A stretch of DNA of 64,000 bases from Bromus sterilis (taxonomy: Eukaryota; Streptophyta; Magnoliopsida; Poales; Poaceae). Positions 33,447 through 44,152 of the stretch are shown piece after piece (within the stretch, counting starts at the first letter, position 1; each line of letters opens with the position of its first letter). The translations under genes and the position numbers were made by a program. The stretch spans positions 293,925,782 through 293,989,781 of the forward strand of contig OX465600.1 of the NCBI GenBank assembly GCA_950022295.1, written 5' to 3'. Below the pieces are notes generated by a model, which saw nothing but the letters and a program-made list of their open reading frames with translations, searched no databases and was not told the origin of the DNA.

Positions 33447-33767
33447 TCAGTATGCCGTCTGCCAGCAGACGGCACACGCCGCTTTGCCGTCTGCTGGCAG
33501 ACGGCATACCATGGGGCTGTTAGCCAGGCCGGGTGGGAGGGCCTGGCTGGGCCCACTTCTCCTTTGCCGTCTGTACCTAGACGGCAATGAGACCTTTGTC
33601 GTCAGCCTATGTGGAAGCAGACGGCATACCTTGAGTTTGCCATGTGTAAGATTTTTGCCGTCTGTAATTAGGTCAACAGACGGCATACAACCTCTTTTTC
33701 GTCTGCCCCAACGAAATACAGACGGCAAAGAGGTTGACACATGGTAAACTGATGAATTCCAGTAGTG
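33447..33767 (-). repeat. CACTA terminus with subterminal repeats
   Basis: TTTGCCGTCTG and its reverse complement CAGACGGCA occur about ten times in both orientations (for example 33451, 33466, 33481, 33496, 33563, 33619, 33657, 33678, 33719). The terminus on the minus strand is CACTACTGGAATTCATC at 33767. Subterminal repeats are the binding sites of the transposon's second-gene product in En/Spm; that role here is by family analogy. Confidence 0.85.
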
Positions 33768-33892
33768 GGGGGGTCAACATCAGATTTAGGAAGAATTTCA
33801 ATAGTTTTATGGCCTATTTGCTGCCTGATAATCCCATGAGCTGGGGGGGGGGGGGGCGATAGACCAGGTTGATCTCCACTAAGATCCGCCAC
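33768..33892. other. Flank of the CACTA element with a 14-G run
   Basis: GGG at 33768-33770 may be the CACTA target duplication. A run of 14 G lies at 33843-33856. No gene. Confidence 0.6.
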
Positions 33893-34921
33893 TGGCCGAA
33901 GGCGACGTGCGCTGCGCACTACCACGCCGGATCTAGTTAGAGCATCTTTAGTAGGTCCACCCTAAATTCTATCTGAAAAATCGATATGTGGTTCACCCTA
34001 AAAGTAAAACGCAGTATGAAATTCATCACGACAGATCAGATCCATCATCCTGAAAGTTGTATATCACAAATTTAAAACATAGATAGTTATTGGTTACAAA
34101 CCATCGGAGTGCAAACCGAAGTTCATAATCTACTTCACTACTTACACCACTTCATCTACTACATAATAAATTAGATATTAGATAAAGTCGCGGCAGAGAC
34201 GACGGTTCAAGCATCGGGATCGGAACGAGCGCACACCGCCCTATACTGCTCTATGACAAGTTCGTACGCCGCCTGGGAGCCACGTCGACGCTTGTAGATG
34301 TTGAAATTGTACAACGCGAGGTAGCTGCCCAACTAGAGGAAGCGCACCCAAGCGCAATCGGAGTCCTCATTGTCTCCGCTGCGAAAGAAAAGAAACCTGG
34401 GTCGGGTGGAGCTACCGTCCCTTCCTCCGTGGCACAACTTGCTACGGAATTGCTCACCGAAGTTGGAGGAAAAATGCGGCGGAGATAAGAGATTGCGGCA
34501 GACAGGGGGAGAAGGGATGAAAGACGGAAACCCAAAATCACCCCCCGCGTCGTTGATATAGCGGTCGTTTGCGGCCGCCCGCAAATTTTTTATGAGCTAC
34601 AGATTTTTTGCAATATCTAGTCTCGTCCGAAAATGCGTTCGTCCGCTAAAAAACCCTTATATATACGGGTCAGAGATAAGATAGATTATCTGCTAGAGTT
34701 GCTCTTATCTTTTTCTACATCCAACATGCATGGAGTGAAAAGCATAAAGTTATTGCAATACAAGTGTCATTAGTAAATGTTATCACTTTATATTTAATGA
34801 GTTAATTGCTCCTACAGTACATGAACTTGCATGGTGGCTAAAGATTCATATATAAAGTTAAAAAATGACACAAATTGGTCCACTAACTTGTAATGAGGGT
34901 TCATTTAGGTACATAATTGTC
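33893..34921. repeat. Duplicated block B, copy 1 (copy 2 at 38358-40345)
   Basis: From GCCGAAGGCGACGTGCGCTG to GTACATAATTGTC the block matches 38358-40345, including the Harbinger element and flanks on both sides. Copy 1 lacks the Helitron and the inner duplication found in copy 2. Confidence 0.85.
33940..34704. mobile_element. PIF/Harbinger-type non-autonomous element
   Basis: 765 bp between TTA target duplications (33937-33939 and 34705-34707). Terminal inverted repeats are GAGCATCTTTAG at the left and CTAGAGTTGCTC at the right. The 3-bp TTA duplication and the GAGCA ends fit PIF/Harbinger. Inside are only decayed open frames on the minus strand (a Ser/Pro/Phe-rich frame with RSGDNEDSDCAW), shared with the element at 38408-39784. 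No DDE transposase is visible. Confidence 0.7.
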
Positions 34922-35121
34922 TGGGAGGTCCATGGCAGCGGCGATTCGAGCCATCCTCTTCCACCTCTCCCACGAGTTGTAGCGATGGCTTCTATGAGTT
35001 CAATCACCTCCTTCTCCGTATCATTGTTGCTAGATCATATGTGGAAGGGTTTGATCTGTGAGCATGTGATGTTGTTGATTGAACTCAAGAATGGATCTGT
35101 GAGCAGATGAGAGTGATGGTT

Positions 35122-35293
35122 TGATAGCTAGTTGTGGTAGTGTTATGAGCATGTGGTAGTGTTGTGATAGATAGTTGCGGTAGTGCTATGAGCATGTGGT
35201 AGTGTTGTGATAGCTAGTTTTGGTAGTGTTATGAGCATGTGATAGTGTTGTGATAGCTAGTTGTGGCAGTGTTATGAGTATGTGGTAGTGTTG
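35122..35293. repeat. Minisatellite, 43 bp x 4
   Basis: Four head-to-tail units of 43 bp beginning TGATAGCTAGTTGTGGTAGT, each with one to four changes. The array ends at 35293. There are no spacers, so it is not a CRISPR array. Confidence 0.9.
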
Positions 35294-35642
35294 AAAACAA
35301 TGGATCGGTAGCTAGTTGTGATGGATTGGTACTATGCTTGTTGATGTATGCTGCTCATATAGTGATGTGTTAAACTAGATGGTCCGGTAGTGTGTGTTCT
35401 ACCAATTGTGAATGTGTGTTGTGATTGTAGGACATGCCCACGCAAATGTAAGAATTGAGTTAGTCCATTGTTATCGTGCCCGATAGCCAGTTCTCCCCCT
35501 CCTATGTCCAAGACTCGCATACCATCGAGGAGCAGATGCCTCCTGATTCACAGGTGTTTGGGATTTCAGGCATGGTTGCTCCTTTTGGCCCATATTAGTG
35601 TGCTTGCTTAGCAAAATGCTGATGCTGCTGCCGGTGCACAAA
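35294..35642. other. No supported gene
   Basis: About 350 bp leading into the Myb/SANT pseudogene. It may include its 5' region, but no promoter element is clear. Confidence 0.4.
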
Positions 35643-36403
35643 TGGCAGCGACAAAGAGAAAGAAGGATGGTAGACTGAACAACATAAATTTCAGCCGTTC
35701 ATGTCCACCTTCGTGTTGAATAAGATGTGTACACTCATATCTAGTGGGGTTACAACTGACAAGGGCTTCAAAGAGGTGCACTTGAATATCGTGCCCATGC
35801 AGTTGTTTGAGTTCTATGGCACGGAGGTGAGTGGCACCCAAATGTACAACCACTCCAGGAAGTGGATAACTAAATGGATCCAAGTTTCCAAGCTCAGAGA
35901 CCTTAGTGACGCCTCATGGGGTCATATCACTGGCACCATCGTCTAGAGTCAGAACACCACATCGTTCACATTGCGGTTAGCTCATGCCCCCCTTTGTTTA
36001 ATCATGTGGACCATTGCCTTCTCGCTACTAACAACATTGTGTTTCTTTCTTAGGATCACCCCAAAGATGCAGAATTCCTCAACACACATATCCAGAACTA
36101 CAATCAGGTGCATCACATCTTCTCCTTTGGGTTGGCAACCGACAAGCATGCCATGGGCTCAGTGAGCCTCTCGTTACACCCATGTCTGACTGCCCGGACA
36201 CCCAGGAGTCAGAGACCATCCATGATGGTCCTAAGAAGGTCTTTGAGCACGTCCTTGTGATTGATAGGAAGAGGAAGATGTGTGTTTTGATGGAGGAGGA
36301 GATGAGTATCTTTACGAGCATGACTGAGGCCGTGAAGGAGGTGACAACCGCCATAAGGCAGATCAAGTCCATCGAACAGGTGCATCACACAAATGAACAC
36401 TAA
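35643..36403 (+). pseudogene. Myb/SANT-like domain protein, frameshifted
   Basis: The reading starts MAATKRKKDGR at 35643, shifts frame near 35695 and continues MSTFVLNKMCTLISSGVTTD, then KGFKEVHLN and VSGTQMYNHSRKW. This is the Myb/SANT-like domain (PF12776) found in grass proteins related to Harbinger ORF1 partners. A TAG at about 35944 comes where the family has an intron. A second exon begins at about 36052 (DHPKDAEFLNTHIQNYNQ). The C-terminal part (36182-36403) has KRKMCVLMEEEMSIFTSMTE, the usual tail helix. The domain binds DNA in relatives. The frameshift and the loss of expected residues around 36180 show that this copy is dead. Confidence 0.65.
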
Positions 36404-37395
36404 ACCACACATTTGATTCATTGCACATGGTATTGATTAGAATATTTCTCATAAGTCCCTTCTAGGATTGAAGCAACCGAGTAAAACCTTAGTAGCCTAT
36501 GGGTCTGCATGTGCACTTACGTGTGGAACTCTAAAAACATTGGAGCAATACAATGATAAGAAGTGCTCAAACACATCTCTCCAGGTCGGCTGACATTCAC
36601 CACTGACGATCTCCCTCTTAACCTTTGGGTCGGCATGTCAATGGTGACCTATCAATTATAACGGATTTTACAATCATATTAGGTAGTGTATACTGCAAAT
36701 TATTGCATTTTGTTATTAATCTATATTTATTTATGAGGAATCATTACATTTTATTGAACATGTATTATGGGTTGGATTCTTTTCTCTTAGAGCTCGCTTT
36801 CACCATCATTAACTGGCTTTACCATCAATACAATATCCATGTAAGGCAAGGATGCATAGTGCAGTTAGTGCTACAACAAATAGTAGATACGGTTGACTTT
36901 AGTTTCACGAGAGCTTTCTGGTACTCTTCTATACCCGACTTTATGGCAAACAAAATTTACAGATAACGACACATATTGACATTTGGTACGGATACAGACA
37001 TATTAAATCATGAGCTAAATGTAGTCTCCCTCGAAGCTTTCAGGTACTTTTTTTTGACAGTATCTTTCAGACTTTACCACAAACTGAACTTACTCATTGA
37101 CCACCAATATATATTTGTAAATTACAAACAAAACATAACTTCATCTCTTCACAAAAATTTCACTATGTATTCAAATCAATTTCCAGACATGCAACAATCC
37201 AGTTTTATTCAAGTATATCTAGGCACAATATCAGACGACATTGTTGTGTAGTACAGTATAAGATGGTGCGTGGCGGTAGAGTAACTTGTGCTGATAAGTA
37301 GGCCGGAAGAAGGTTACATCCAGAACACCGTTCAGTAACTTATACCGATCGATCGTTACATTGTTTTGGGAGATTGGATCTGCGCACCCATGTAA
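36404..37395. other. Intergenic, including the presumed 3' UTR of the peptide gene
   Basis: AT-rich sequence of about 1 kb without repeats recognised elsewhere in the window. Short open frames look random. The last 150-200 bp would be the 3' UTR of the minus-strand gene ending at 37396. Confidence 0.5.
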
Positions 37396-37802
37396 TTAGG
37401 GTTTGCCAGTCGCCGGTGGCCCATCACATCCGTACACTTTGCGGCATCCACGCCCGGTGTAGGGTTTGCCAGCTCCACCCGGCGACGGGACGGCAGGGCC
37501 GGTAGGATCGAGAGAACCAGAGCCTGGACGGAAAACCATGGGCATTATTCAGAAGATCATCATAACTAGTTAATAGATTCCGGAAATGACGATGAAATTA
37601 TAATTAAGGAACACGTTTTCAAGGGGATTAATGAAACACTGTCGATCGACTTACCTACGGCAGCGGCGGCGTCGTGGACGGCGGCTCCAAGGCAGACGGA
37701 GCAGTTCATGATGACGGCGGCGACGACGACGAACAGAGCGATCTGGAGGACCACCGTGGAAGAACGGCCGGCAGCTCTGCTACTACCCATGGAAGCCGCC
37801 AT
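37396..37802 (-). CDS. Small secreted peptide with a RALF-like C-terminus, two exons
   Basis: Minus-strand gene: exon 1 37802-37655, intron 37654-37524 (131 bp, AG/GTAAGT donor and CCAG acceptor), exon 2 37523-37396 ending TAA. The joined frame gives 91 residues. Residues about 14-40 are strongly hydrophobic (VVLQIALFVVVAAVIMNC) and look like a signal peptide cleaved near LGA. After it comes a Gly/Pro/Ala-rich linker and then GKPYTGRGCRKVYGC. That fits the C-terminal half of RALF peptides (PY.RGC with a C-x5-C pair). The first RALF cysteine pair and the YI.Y region are absent, so it would be a short or divergent member. RALFs signal through receptor kinases at the cell surface. It is the only intact host-like gene seen in the window. 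It could instead be an unrelated small Cys-pair peptide. Confidence 0.6.
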
Positions 37803-37890
37803 GCTGATGATTCCAGTGAAGCTTTGTGAGCTAGCTGTGGAGGCCTGCTATGCTGCTGTGATGCTTGCGGGTCGAAGAAGGCACGGAAGT

Positions 37891-37897
37891 ATTTATA
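37891..37897 (-). promoter_or_regulatory. TATA box of the peptide gene
   Basis: The minus strand reads CTATAAATAC here, about 90 bp before the start codon at 37802. That allows a 5' UTR of about 60 bases. Confidence 0.55.
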
Positions 37898-38084
37898 GAC
37901 CGTCCCTAAAGATGCTGCATATTTTGGTGCCATCAAATTTCTACGGTTAGTCAAGGCTGGTGAGTGGTGGCCGTGAACGACAACGGGCGAGAGAGACATG
38001 CATGCAGACATGCAGTCGAATAGTCGATCGACGACCCACAGTCTTGCATGTGCCGACGACCGATGATTACTTGATTAGTCACTA

Positions 38085-38280
38085 CGGCCGCGCAGCAAAG
38101 AGAAGATTCTCTTCTCCATTTTTCTCCGGTTAGTCAGCGCAAGGCCGCTGGCGACGTCCCTCCATCGCTACTCGCTAGTCGTGCTTCCGGCACCACGTCG
38201 CGCTTATCTGTCCGGCCAGTCGTCTCTGCTTCCTCATATGTACACTAGACATTAAATTAGAGCTCCAAGATGGAAAGGCG
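38085..38280. repeat. Duplicated block A, copy 1 (copy 2 at 40550-40745)
   Basis: Runs from TACGGCCGCG to ATTAGAGCTCCAAGATGGAAAGGC. The second copy differs by scattered substitutions and a few gaps. Copy 1 lies 280-480 bp upstream of the peptide gene's start codon, so it may hold part of its promoter. No gene follows copy 2. Confidence 0.8.
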
Positions 38281-38407
38281 TTGTCTCTCTTTCTTTCTTT
38301 GCATTTTCCACACATCGAGCACCTCACTCCCTCCTGCATTCTAATCTCTTCCTTGTGCCGAAGGCGACGTGCGCTGCGCTTGCGCACTACCACGAAGGAT
38401 CTAGTTA

Positions 38408-39784
38408 GAGCATTTCTAGCCATAAATTCAGCTTGCAAAATCGATACGTGGTTGGCTTTAAAAGCAAAATGCAGTACAAAATCTATCGCGGCACATCAGA
38501 TCTTTCATCCCGAAAGTTGTATGTTACAGATTTAAAAAACATATATAGTTCACGATTACAAACCACCGGGGTAGATGCTAGATAAAACCGTGACGAAGAC
38601 GGCGCCTCAAGAGTCAGGGTCGAAATAGGCGAACGCCGCCCTGTACTGCTCTATGCGAGGTTGTACGCCGCCAGGGCCTCGGCGCGGCATACGGCTGTGC
38701 CATCTTCTTCGCGGAGGACGGAGTTGGTGGCGGCGCAGAGAGGCACATCGGCGCTACAGAGGTTGGATGTGTACGGTGCGAGGCAGTGGCTCAGCTGGAG
38801 GAAAGGCACCCAAGCGCGATCGGACGCCTCGCCGCCGCCGCCGCGGAAGAAAAGGAAACTGGTTCGGGGCGGGGGGGGGGGGGGGGGGGGGGCAACCGGC
38901 TCTTTCTCCGCGGCAACCGCCATTTTCTCCATCGCCACAAAATTGCTCGTCGGAGTTGGAGAAAGAAAGCGCGGAGTGAAGGCATTGCGGCGAAAAGGGG
39001 GGGGAGGGGGGGGGGGGAGGATGAAAGACGAGAACCTTAAATCATCCCCCCTTGTTGTAGATATAGTGGTCGAAGCGGTTGTTTGCGGGTAATTTTTATG
39101 TGCCGCGGACTTTTGCAGTATATATCTAGTTTGTCCTGAAACCGGACTTCGCGGTTACAAACCACCGGGGTAGAAGCTAGATAAAACCGCGGCGGAGACG
39201 GCGCCTCCAGGGCCGCGATCGAAACAGGCACACGCTGCCTTGTACTGCTCTATGACTAGGTCGTACGCCGCGTGGGCCTCGAAGCGGCGTACGGCTGCAC
39301 CTCTTCTTCACGGAGGATGGAGTTGGTGGCTGCGCAGAGAGCCACATCGGCGCTACAGAGGCTAGAGGTGTACGACGCGAGGTAGTGGCTCAGCTGGAGG
39401 AAGCGCACCAAAGAGCGATCGAAGGCCTCGCCGCCGCCACCGCGGAAGAAAAGGAAACCGGTTCGGGGGGAGCTACCGGCACTTCCTCCGCGACAACTGC
39501 CATTTTCTCCACCACCACGAAATTTCTCGCCGGATTTGGAGGAAGAAAGAAGCGGAGAGAAGAGATTGCGACGGAGAGGGGGCGAAAGGATGAAAGACGA
39601 GAACCCTAAATCACACCCGTGCCATAGACATAGAGGCCGAAGCGGTCGTTTGCGGGTCACCCGCAAATTTTTACGGGCCACGGATTTTTGTAGTATCTAG
39701 TCTGTCCTGAAAAAGCTGACGTCCGCCAAAAAAATCCGTATATATACGAGCCATCGGCAGGGTATCGGATCTCTAGAGTTGCTC
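38408..39784. mobile_element. PIF/Harbinger-type element with internal tandem duplication
   Basis: TTA target duplications lie at 38405-38407 and 39785-39787, with GAGCATTTCTAG and CTAGAGTTGCTC ends. The body holds two head-to-tail copies of a unit of about 600 bp (both begin near GATTACAAACCACCGGGGTAGA-type sequence at about 38545 and 39150). Each carries the same decayed minus-strand frame (LCSADV.LCAATNS.LREE). A 22-G run at 38871-38892 and another G-rich run at 38997-39018 are in the first unit only. Confidence 0.7.
38871..38892 (+). repeat. 22-base poly-G run
   Basis: Uninterrupted G. Such runs are prone to assembly error and can form quadruplex DNA. Confidence 0.95.
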
Positions 39785-39878
39785 TTATCTATTTCTGCAT
39801 CCAACGTGCATGGAGTGAAAAGCATAAATTTATTGCAATTCAAGAATGACTAGTAAAATATTACCACTTTATATTTAT

Positions 39879-40235
39879 CTAGATGATGCCCCGCACGTTG
39901 TTGCGGAACTTTTTTTGCAAAACATTTCAGTGAAAATGTTTGGTTAAATGAAGCATGTATATTTGAAACAATAACTTTTAAACTAATATATGAATTTAAT
40001 ATAAATATCATAATAAAATAAAAATTCTCATGCATGCATGTTGCATGTAGGTTTTTATTATGCATAGTGGCATATTGAGGTGGGTATTTCTCATGCATGT
40101 TGGATGATGAGGTGACATATTGCTTGCATGTTGAGAAAAATATGATAATAGAGTGTGATGTGGCATGCATGATGAGAGTGTGTGCATGTTAAGAAAATTG
40201 GTAGTAGTGGGAAACAACTTCTTAAGAATGTAAGA
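39879..40235 (-). mobile_element. Small non-autonomous Helitron
   Basis: Minus strand: 5' end TCTTACATTC preceded by host A; 3' end CATCATCTAG, with the hairpin CCGCA-acaacg-TGCGG 8 bases before CTAG. That matches the Helitron rules (TC...CTRR, terminal hairpin, no target duplication). The paralogous block copy 1 gives the empty site near 34795 (AACTCA/TTAAAT on the minus strand), with insertion between A and T. The T after the 3' end reads A in the filled copy, one substitution. No coding sequence. Confidence 0.65.
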
Positions 40236-40549
40236 TGGGTTAATTGAACCTACAGTACATGAACTTGCATGGTGAATACAATTTCATACATAAAAACAAA
40301 AAATGATAAAAGTTGGTTCACTAACTTGTAATGAGGGTCTTTAGGTACATAATTGTCACGTAGTTCTTTTGATGAATAACCCCTTATATGTTTGTATCAT
40401 CGTTTTTCTATTTTTATAGCTCAATCATTTAAATAAAGTTGTTGGCTGGACCCACTAGTCGGTTATAGATTAGGAGACTAAACACATAATAACATCGTGT
40501 GTTGGCCTCACAAACTCATCGAACAGGTGACGAACGAGATGCTCGCCTC

Positions 40550-40745
40550 AGCTACGGCCGCGTAGCAAGAGAAGCTTCTCTTCTCCATTTTCTCCAGTTA
40601 GTCTGCTGGCGACGTCCCTCGATCGCTAGCATTTCCGCCTTTTTCCAGCACCCGTAGGTCGATCTTATTTGTCCGGTCTCTCTATTCTGCTTCCTCATAT
40701 GTACATTACGTACACATTAAATTAGAGCTCCAAGGTGGAAAGGCT
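40550..40745. repeat. Duplicated block A, copy 2
   Basis: Second copy of 38085-38280. It is followed at once by the repeat starting CAGGGCCGGCCC instead of by sequence matching that beyond copy 1. Confidence 0.75.
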
Positions 40746-40887
40746 TCCAGGGCCGGCCCTTAGGCCGGGGCAACGGGGCGCCTGCCCTGGGCCACGAGAG
40801 GCAGGGGCCACGGCCCAGGTAGTAGTTCAATATATATGTGTACATGTTCGGTAAAAATAAGAATACAAATTTGATCCAAGCCCATCC

Positions 40888-41805
40888 CTGCACGTATGTA
40901 ACTGCTAATCCATCCATCGACGGTTTATCTCCTCCTCCGCTCGTCTCCTCGTCTCTTTTTCAAATTCTCCAATCCACATACCACAGTGCCGCCGCCGCTA
41001 CCACTCCCCCGTGCAGCTATGTACTTCTGATTTTGAGGCGACGAGGCCGGTGCTCCCATGCAGTTATTAATGGAGACCAACGATGATATTCCCTTCCCAA
41101 TCATCTCTCTTTTTTCATCCTCAACGTCTCTCCTTTTCTTAATCCAGGCAGTACAATTTTTCATTCGTTGCTAAAATAGACCAGCTCCCCTGTAGACATC
41201 TCACATCTCCAATTTTCTCTTCTTCTTCTACAAACTACAGGTCTATTACTCAAAGCTTCATCGTTGGATATGAGAAACTGCAGGGCCAGGGAGCACGGGA
41301 AGATTCAAGAGATGAGAAGGGGGGCCAGAGAGTAAATGTTGCGACCAGGAAGCAACATCACCAAATCAACAGCGAGCTGAACATATCCAGGTGCTTTTGT
41401 TCCTTGTATAATTTTGTCTGCAATTTGTTTGGTGACATGTCATCTAGAAAATGTTTATTTGATAAGGAAGAGAGAAAAACTGAAAGATGTAGTTCTGGAC
41501 AAGTTTGCTATCAGTTTTGACAAGGTTTTTGTTATGCAGATAAATTGATGAAATGATTGTCTCTTTGTGTCAATTAGTAGAGTGATCCTTTGTAGAACTA
41601 TATTTTTTCCATTCTCTTATGATGTAGTTATCTGGATCATACAAATAAATAATTTGTGGTCTGTGTTTTATTGTCTGATCTATGATATGTACTGATTACT
41701 AACTTGCTTGTGAAATAAGATACATTCCAAATTACCATTTGCCTATAAGGGCCCCATTTTATCGTCTCGCCCGGGGGCCTCAGAAATCTGTGGACTGGCC
41801 CTGTC
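40888..41805. repeat. 918-bp tandem unit, copy 1 (uninterrupted)
   Basis: Begins CTGCACGTATGTAACTGC and ends GACTGGCCCTGTC. Copy 2 starts at 41806. Copy 1 preserves the empty sites for the two insertions in copy 2 (near 41375 and 41512). Confidence 0.85.
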
Positions 41806-42307
41806 CTTGCACGTATGTAACTGCTAATCCATCCATCGATGGTCTATCTCCTCCTCCAGTCTCGCTCGTCTCCTCGTCTCTTTCCCAAATTCTCCAATCC
41901 ACATACCACAACGCCGTCGCCGCTACCAGTCCCCCGTGCAGCTATGTACTTCTGAATTCAAGGCGACGAGGCCGCCACTCCCGTGCAGTTATTAATGGAG
42001 ACCAACGGTGATATTCCCTTCCCAATCATCTCTCTTCTTCCATCTCAACGTCTCTCCTTCTCTTAATACAGGCCGTACCGTTTTTCATTTGTTGCTAAAT
42101 AGACCGGCTCCCCTGTATTTGACATCTCACATCTCCAACTTTCTCTTCTTCTTCTACAAACTACAGGTCTATCACTCAAAGCTTCGTCGTTGGATCTGAG
42201 AAACTGCAGGGCCAGGGAGCACGGGAAGATTCAAGAGATGAGAAGGGGGAGCCAGAGAGTAAGTGTTGCGACCAGGAAGCTACATCACCAAATCAACAGC
42301 GAGCTGC

Positions 42308-43924
42308 TGATACGTCCAAAACGTATCTATAATTTCTGCTTGCTCCATGCATGTTTTGTGTGATATTGCTATGATCTAGATACACTTTCATATACTTTTG
42401 ATCATATTTGGACTAACCTATTAACTCAGTGCATCCCAGTGCCAGTTCCTGTTTTCTGCTGTTTTTCTATTTCAGTTTTCCCCCATATAAAAAGTGCCAG
42501 AAAAATTCAGGAAAATTCAGATAAAAAATCAGCGTGAAGAAAGCTTCGCGAAGAGCCCTGGAGGGGCCAGAGGGGAGCCAGGGGGGCCAGGCGGCCACCC
42601 GGCGCGGCCCCACCCCTGGCCGCGCCAGGGGGGCGCCTGGGGCCCCTGGTCCACCTCTAGCTGCCCCCCTTCGACTATTTATTCTCCGTCACGGGGAAAC
42701 TCCGAAGAGAGAACCCTATTTCGCAAACTCGCATCTGTTCCGCCGCCGCCGCGCTTCCGAGATCGGGAGCACCAGAAGACCTCTTCCCGGCACCCTGCCG
42801 GAGGGAGGATTGACCTCCGGGAGTCTCCTCTCCACCATGGATGCTCCCCGGATGTCTCGTGAGTAGTTTTCCTTGGACCATGGGTCCGTGATCAGTAGCT
42901 ATGTGATGTTCTCCTCCCCTCTTTCATCTTCATTGTTTAGACCTCGTGAGCTGCCCTACATGATCGAGACACCTTTGTAATATTTCTGCCGTTGCTATGC
43001 TGAGTTTGATGGGATCTGATGGATTATGAGATTATGTTCAGATTGTGATAGAGTAATATATTTGGTTTTTATCTCTTATATTTTTGTTCCTAAGTAATTC
43101 TTGCATGTTCTCCGTTGCTGTTTATTGCTTTGGCCAAGTAGTAGGTAGTGACTCCAAGAGGGAACGTTGTGCTCGATTGTGGGTTCATGCCCCCCGATGA
43201 CACGCTTGGGTGACAGAAACATGAGTCCAGAGGATGTGCTGTTGCCACAAGGGGGAAAACAACGGTGCTTGTAACCGCGGTTACAAGGATTGTTTACTTT
43301 ACGCAAAGTGCTTTTTAATGCAGTTGTCTGTTGCTTTGGGTTTACACTTTGGGTGGGGCTCGCAACTTAATACCAGCGAGATGTTCTGGATAGATATGTC
43401 AAGGTGGATGATTAGTAGTAGATGCAGTTGGATTTCGGTCTACTTATTTTGGCGTACTGTCTGTGCTTTTGAACCTCTTTCTTTCTTTTGTAGCATAGTT
43501 AGCATTGCGGTGCGTTCATAATCCTGTCAATTGCCCTTCTGTAATTTGTTTACCTCGCATAACAGTTTTATCGTCTTTTGGGAGAGAGACATCACTAATG
43601 AACATCACGTGTCCCGGTCCATATCCTTATTACTGTTTCCATGCTATCTTTACTTTATTGCTTTTACTTGCTATCATTATCCCTTGTGTTTTACCCTTTG
43701 TAAACAACAAGACCAGAGAGATTGACAACCTCTCTGAACTTCGTTGGGAACAAAGTTATCTGTGTCTGTGTGCAGGTCCACGTCAGTCGCGCCGCTGACA
43801 CCTACTTATCATCTCTGGAGTCCTACTGGAGACAAACCTTGGTATCTTCACCGAGGGAAACTTGCTGCTGCGCTACATCTCCACCTTCCACTTGGGGTAA
43901 CCAACGAAGGGCGAGAAGCCATCA
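42308..43924 (+). mobile_element. Solo LTR of the gag-protease element family
   Basis: 1617 bp from TGATACGTCCAAAACG to CATCA, with the 5-bp duplication GCTGC on both sides (42303-42307 and 43925-43929). There is no internal sequence or second LTR. It is in the same family as the LTRs at 1131-2728 and 7904-9135. The empty site GCGAGCTGAACATATCC exists at about 41370-41386. Confidence 0.93.
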
Positions 43925-44059
43925 GCTGCACATATCCAGTTGCTTTTGTTCCTTGTATAATTTTGTCTGCAATTTGTTTGGTGACTTGTCATCTAGAAAA
44001 TGTTTATTTGATAAGGAAAAGAGAAAAACTGAAAGATGTAGTTCTGGACAAGTTTGCTA

Positions 44060-44152
44060 CTCCCTCCGATTCAAATTAATTGACACACACTTAGTATAAT
44101 TTTATACTAGAGTTGTACTAAGTGTGCGTCAATTAATATGGATGGGAGGGAG
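44060..44152. mobile_element. Stowaway MITE (Tc1/Mariner), 93 bp
   Basis: Ends CTCCCTCCGATTCAAATTAA and its imperfect inverse (...GATGGGAGGGAG), with TA duplicated at 44058-44059 and 44153-44154. The unfilled site TGCTATCAG is present in the tandem partner at about 41510-41518. Confidence 0.95.

Larger units (their letters stand above)
1..33767 (-). mobile_element. CACTA (En/Spm) DNA transposon, outer host of the nest
   Basis: The minus strand starts at 33767 with CACTACTGGAATTCATC, a typical CACTA terminus, followed by inverted TTTGCCGTCTG subterminal repeats. Further in are a TNP2-type transposase tail (31314-31815) and exons of a Ptta/Transposase_24 second gene (31133-31177, 11729-12498, 859-1032, 1-784), all minus strand and in the order usual for grass CACTA elements. 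The other terminus lies left of the window. Three bases after the terminus are GGG, a possible 3-bp target duplication that cannot be checked without the far end. Most of TNP2 is missing, and at least four retroelements have inserted, so the copy cannot make its own transposase. Confidence 0.85.
38358..40345. repeat. Duplicated block B, copy 2
   Basis: Matches 33893-34921 with two additions: an inner duplication of the Harbinger element and the Helitron at 39879-40235. The order B1, A1, B2, A2 means a head-to-tail duplication of a unit at least 4 kb long. Confidence 0.8.

Noticed and set aside
35122..35293. Repeated units suggesting a CRISPR array
   Set aside because: Units are contiguous without spacers, and the DNA is plant nuclear.
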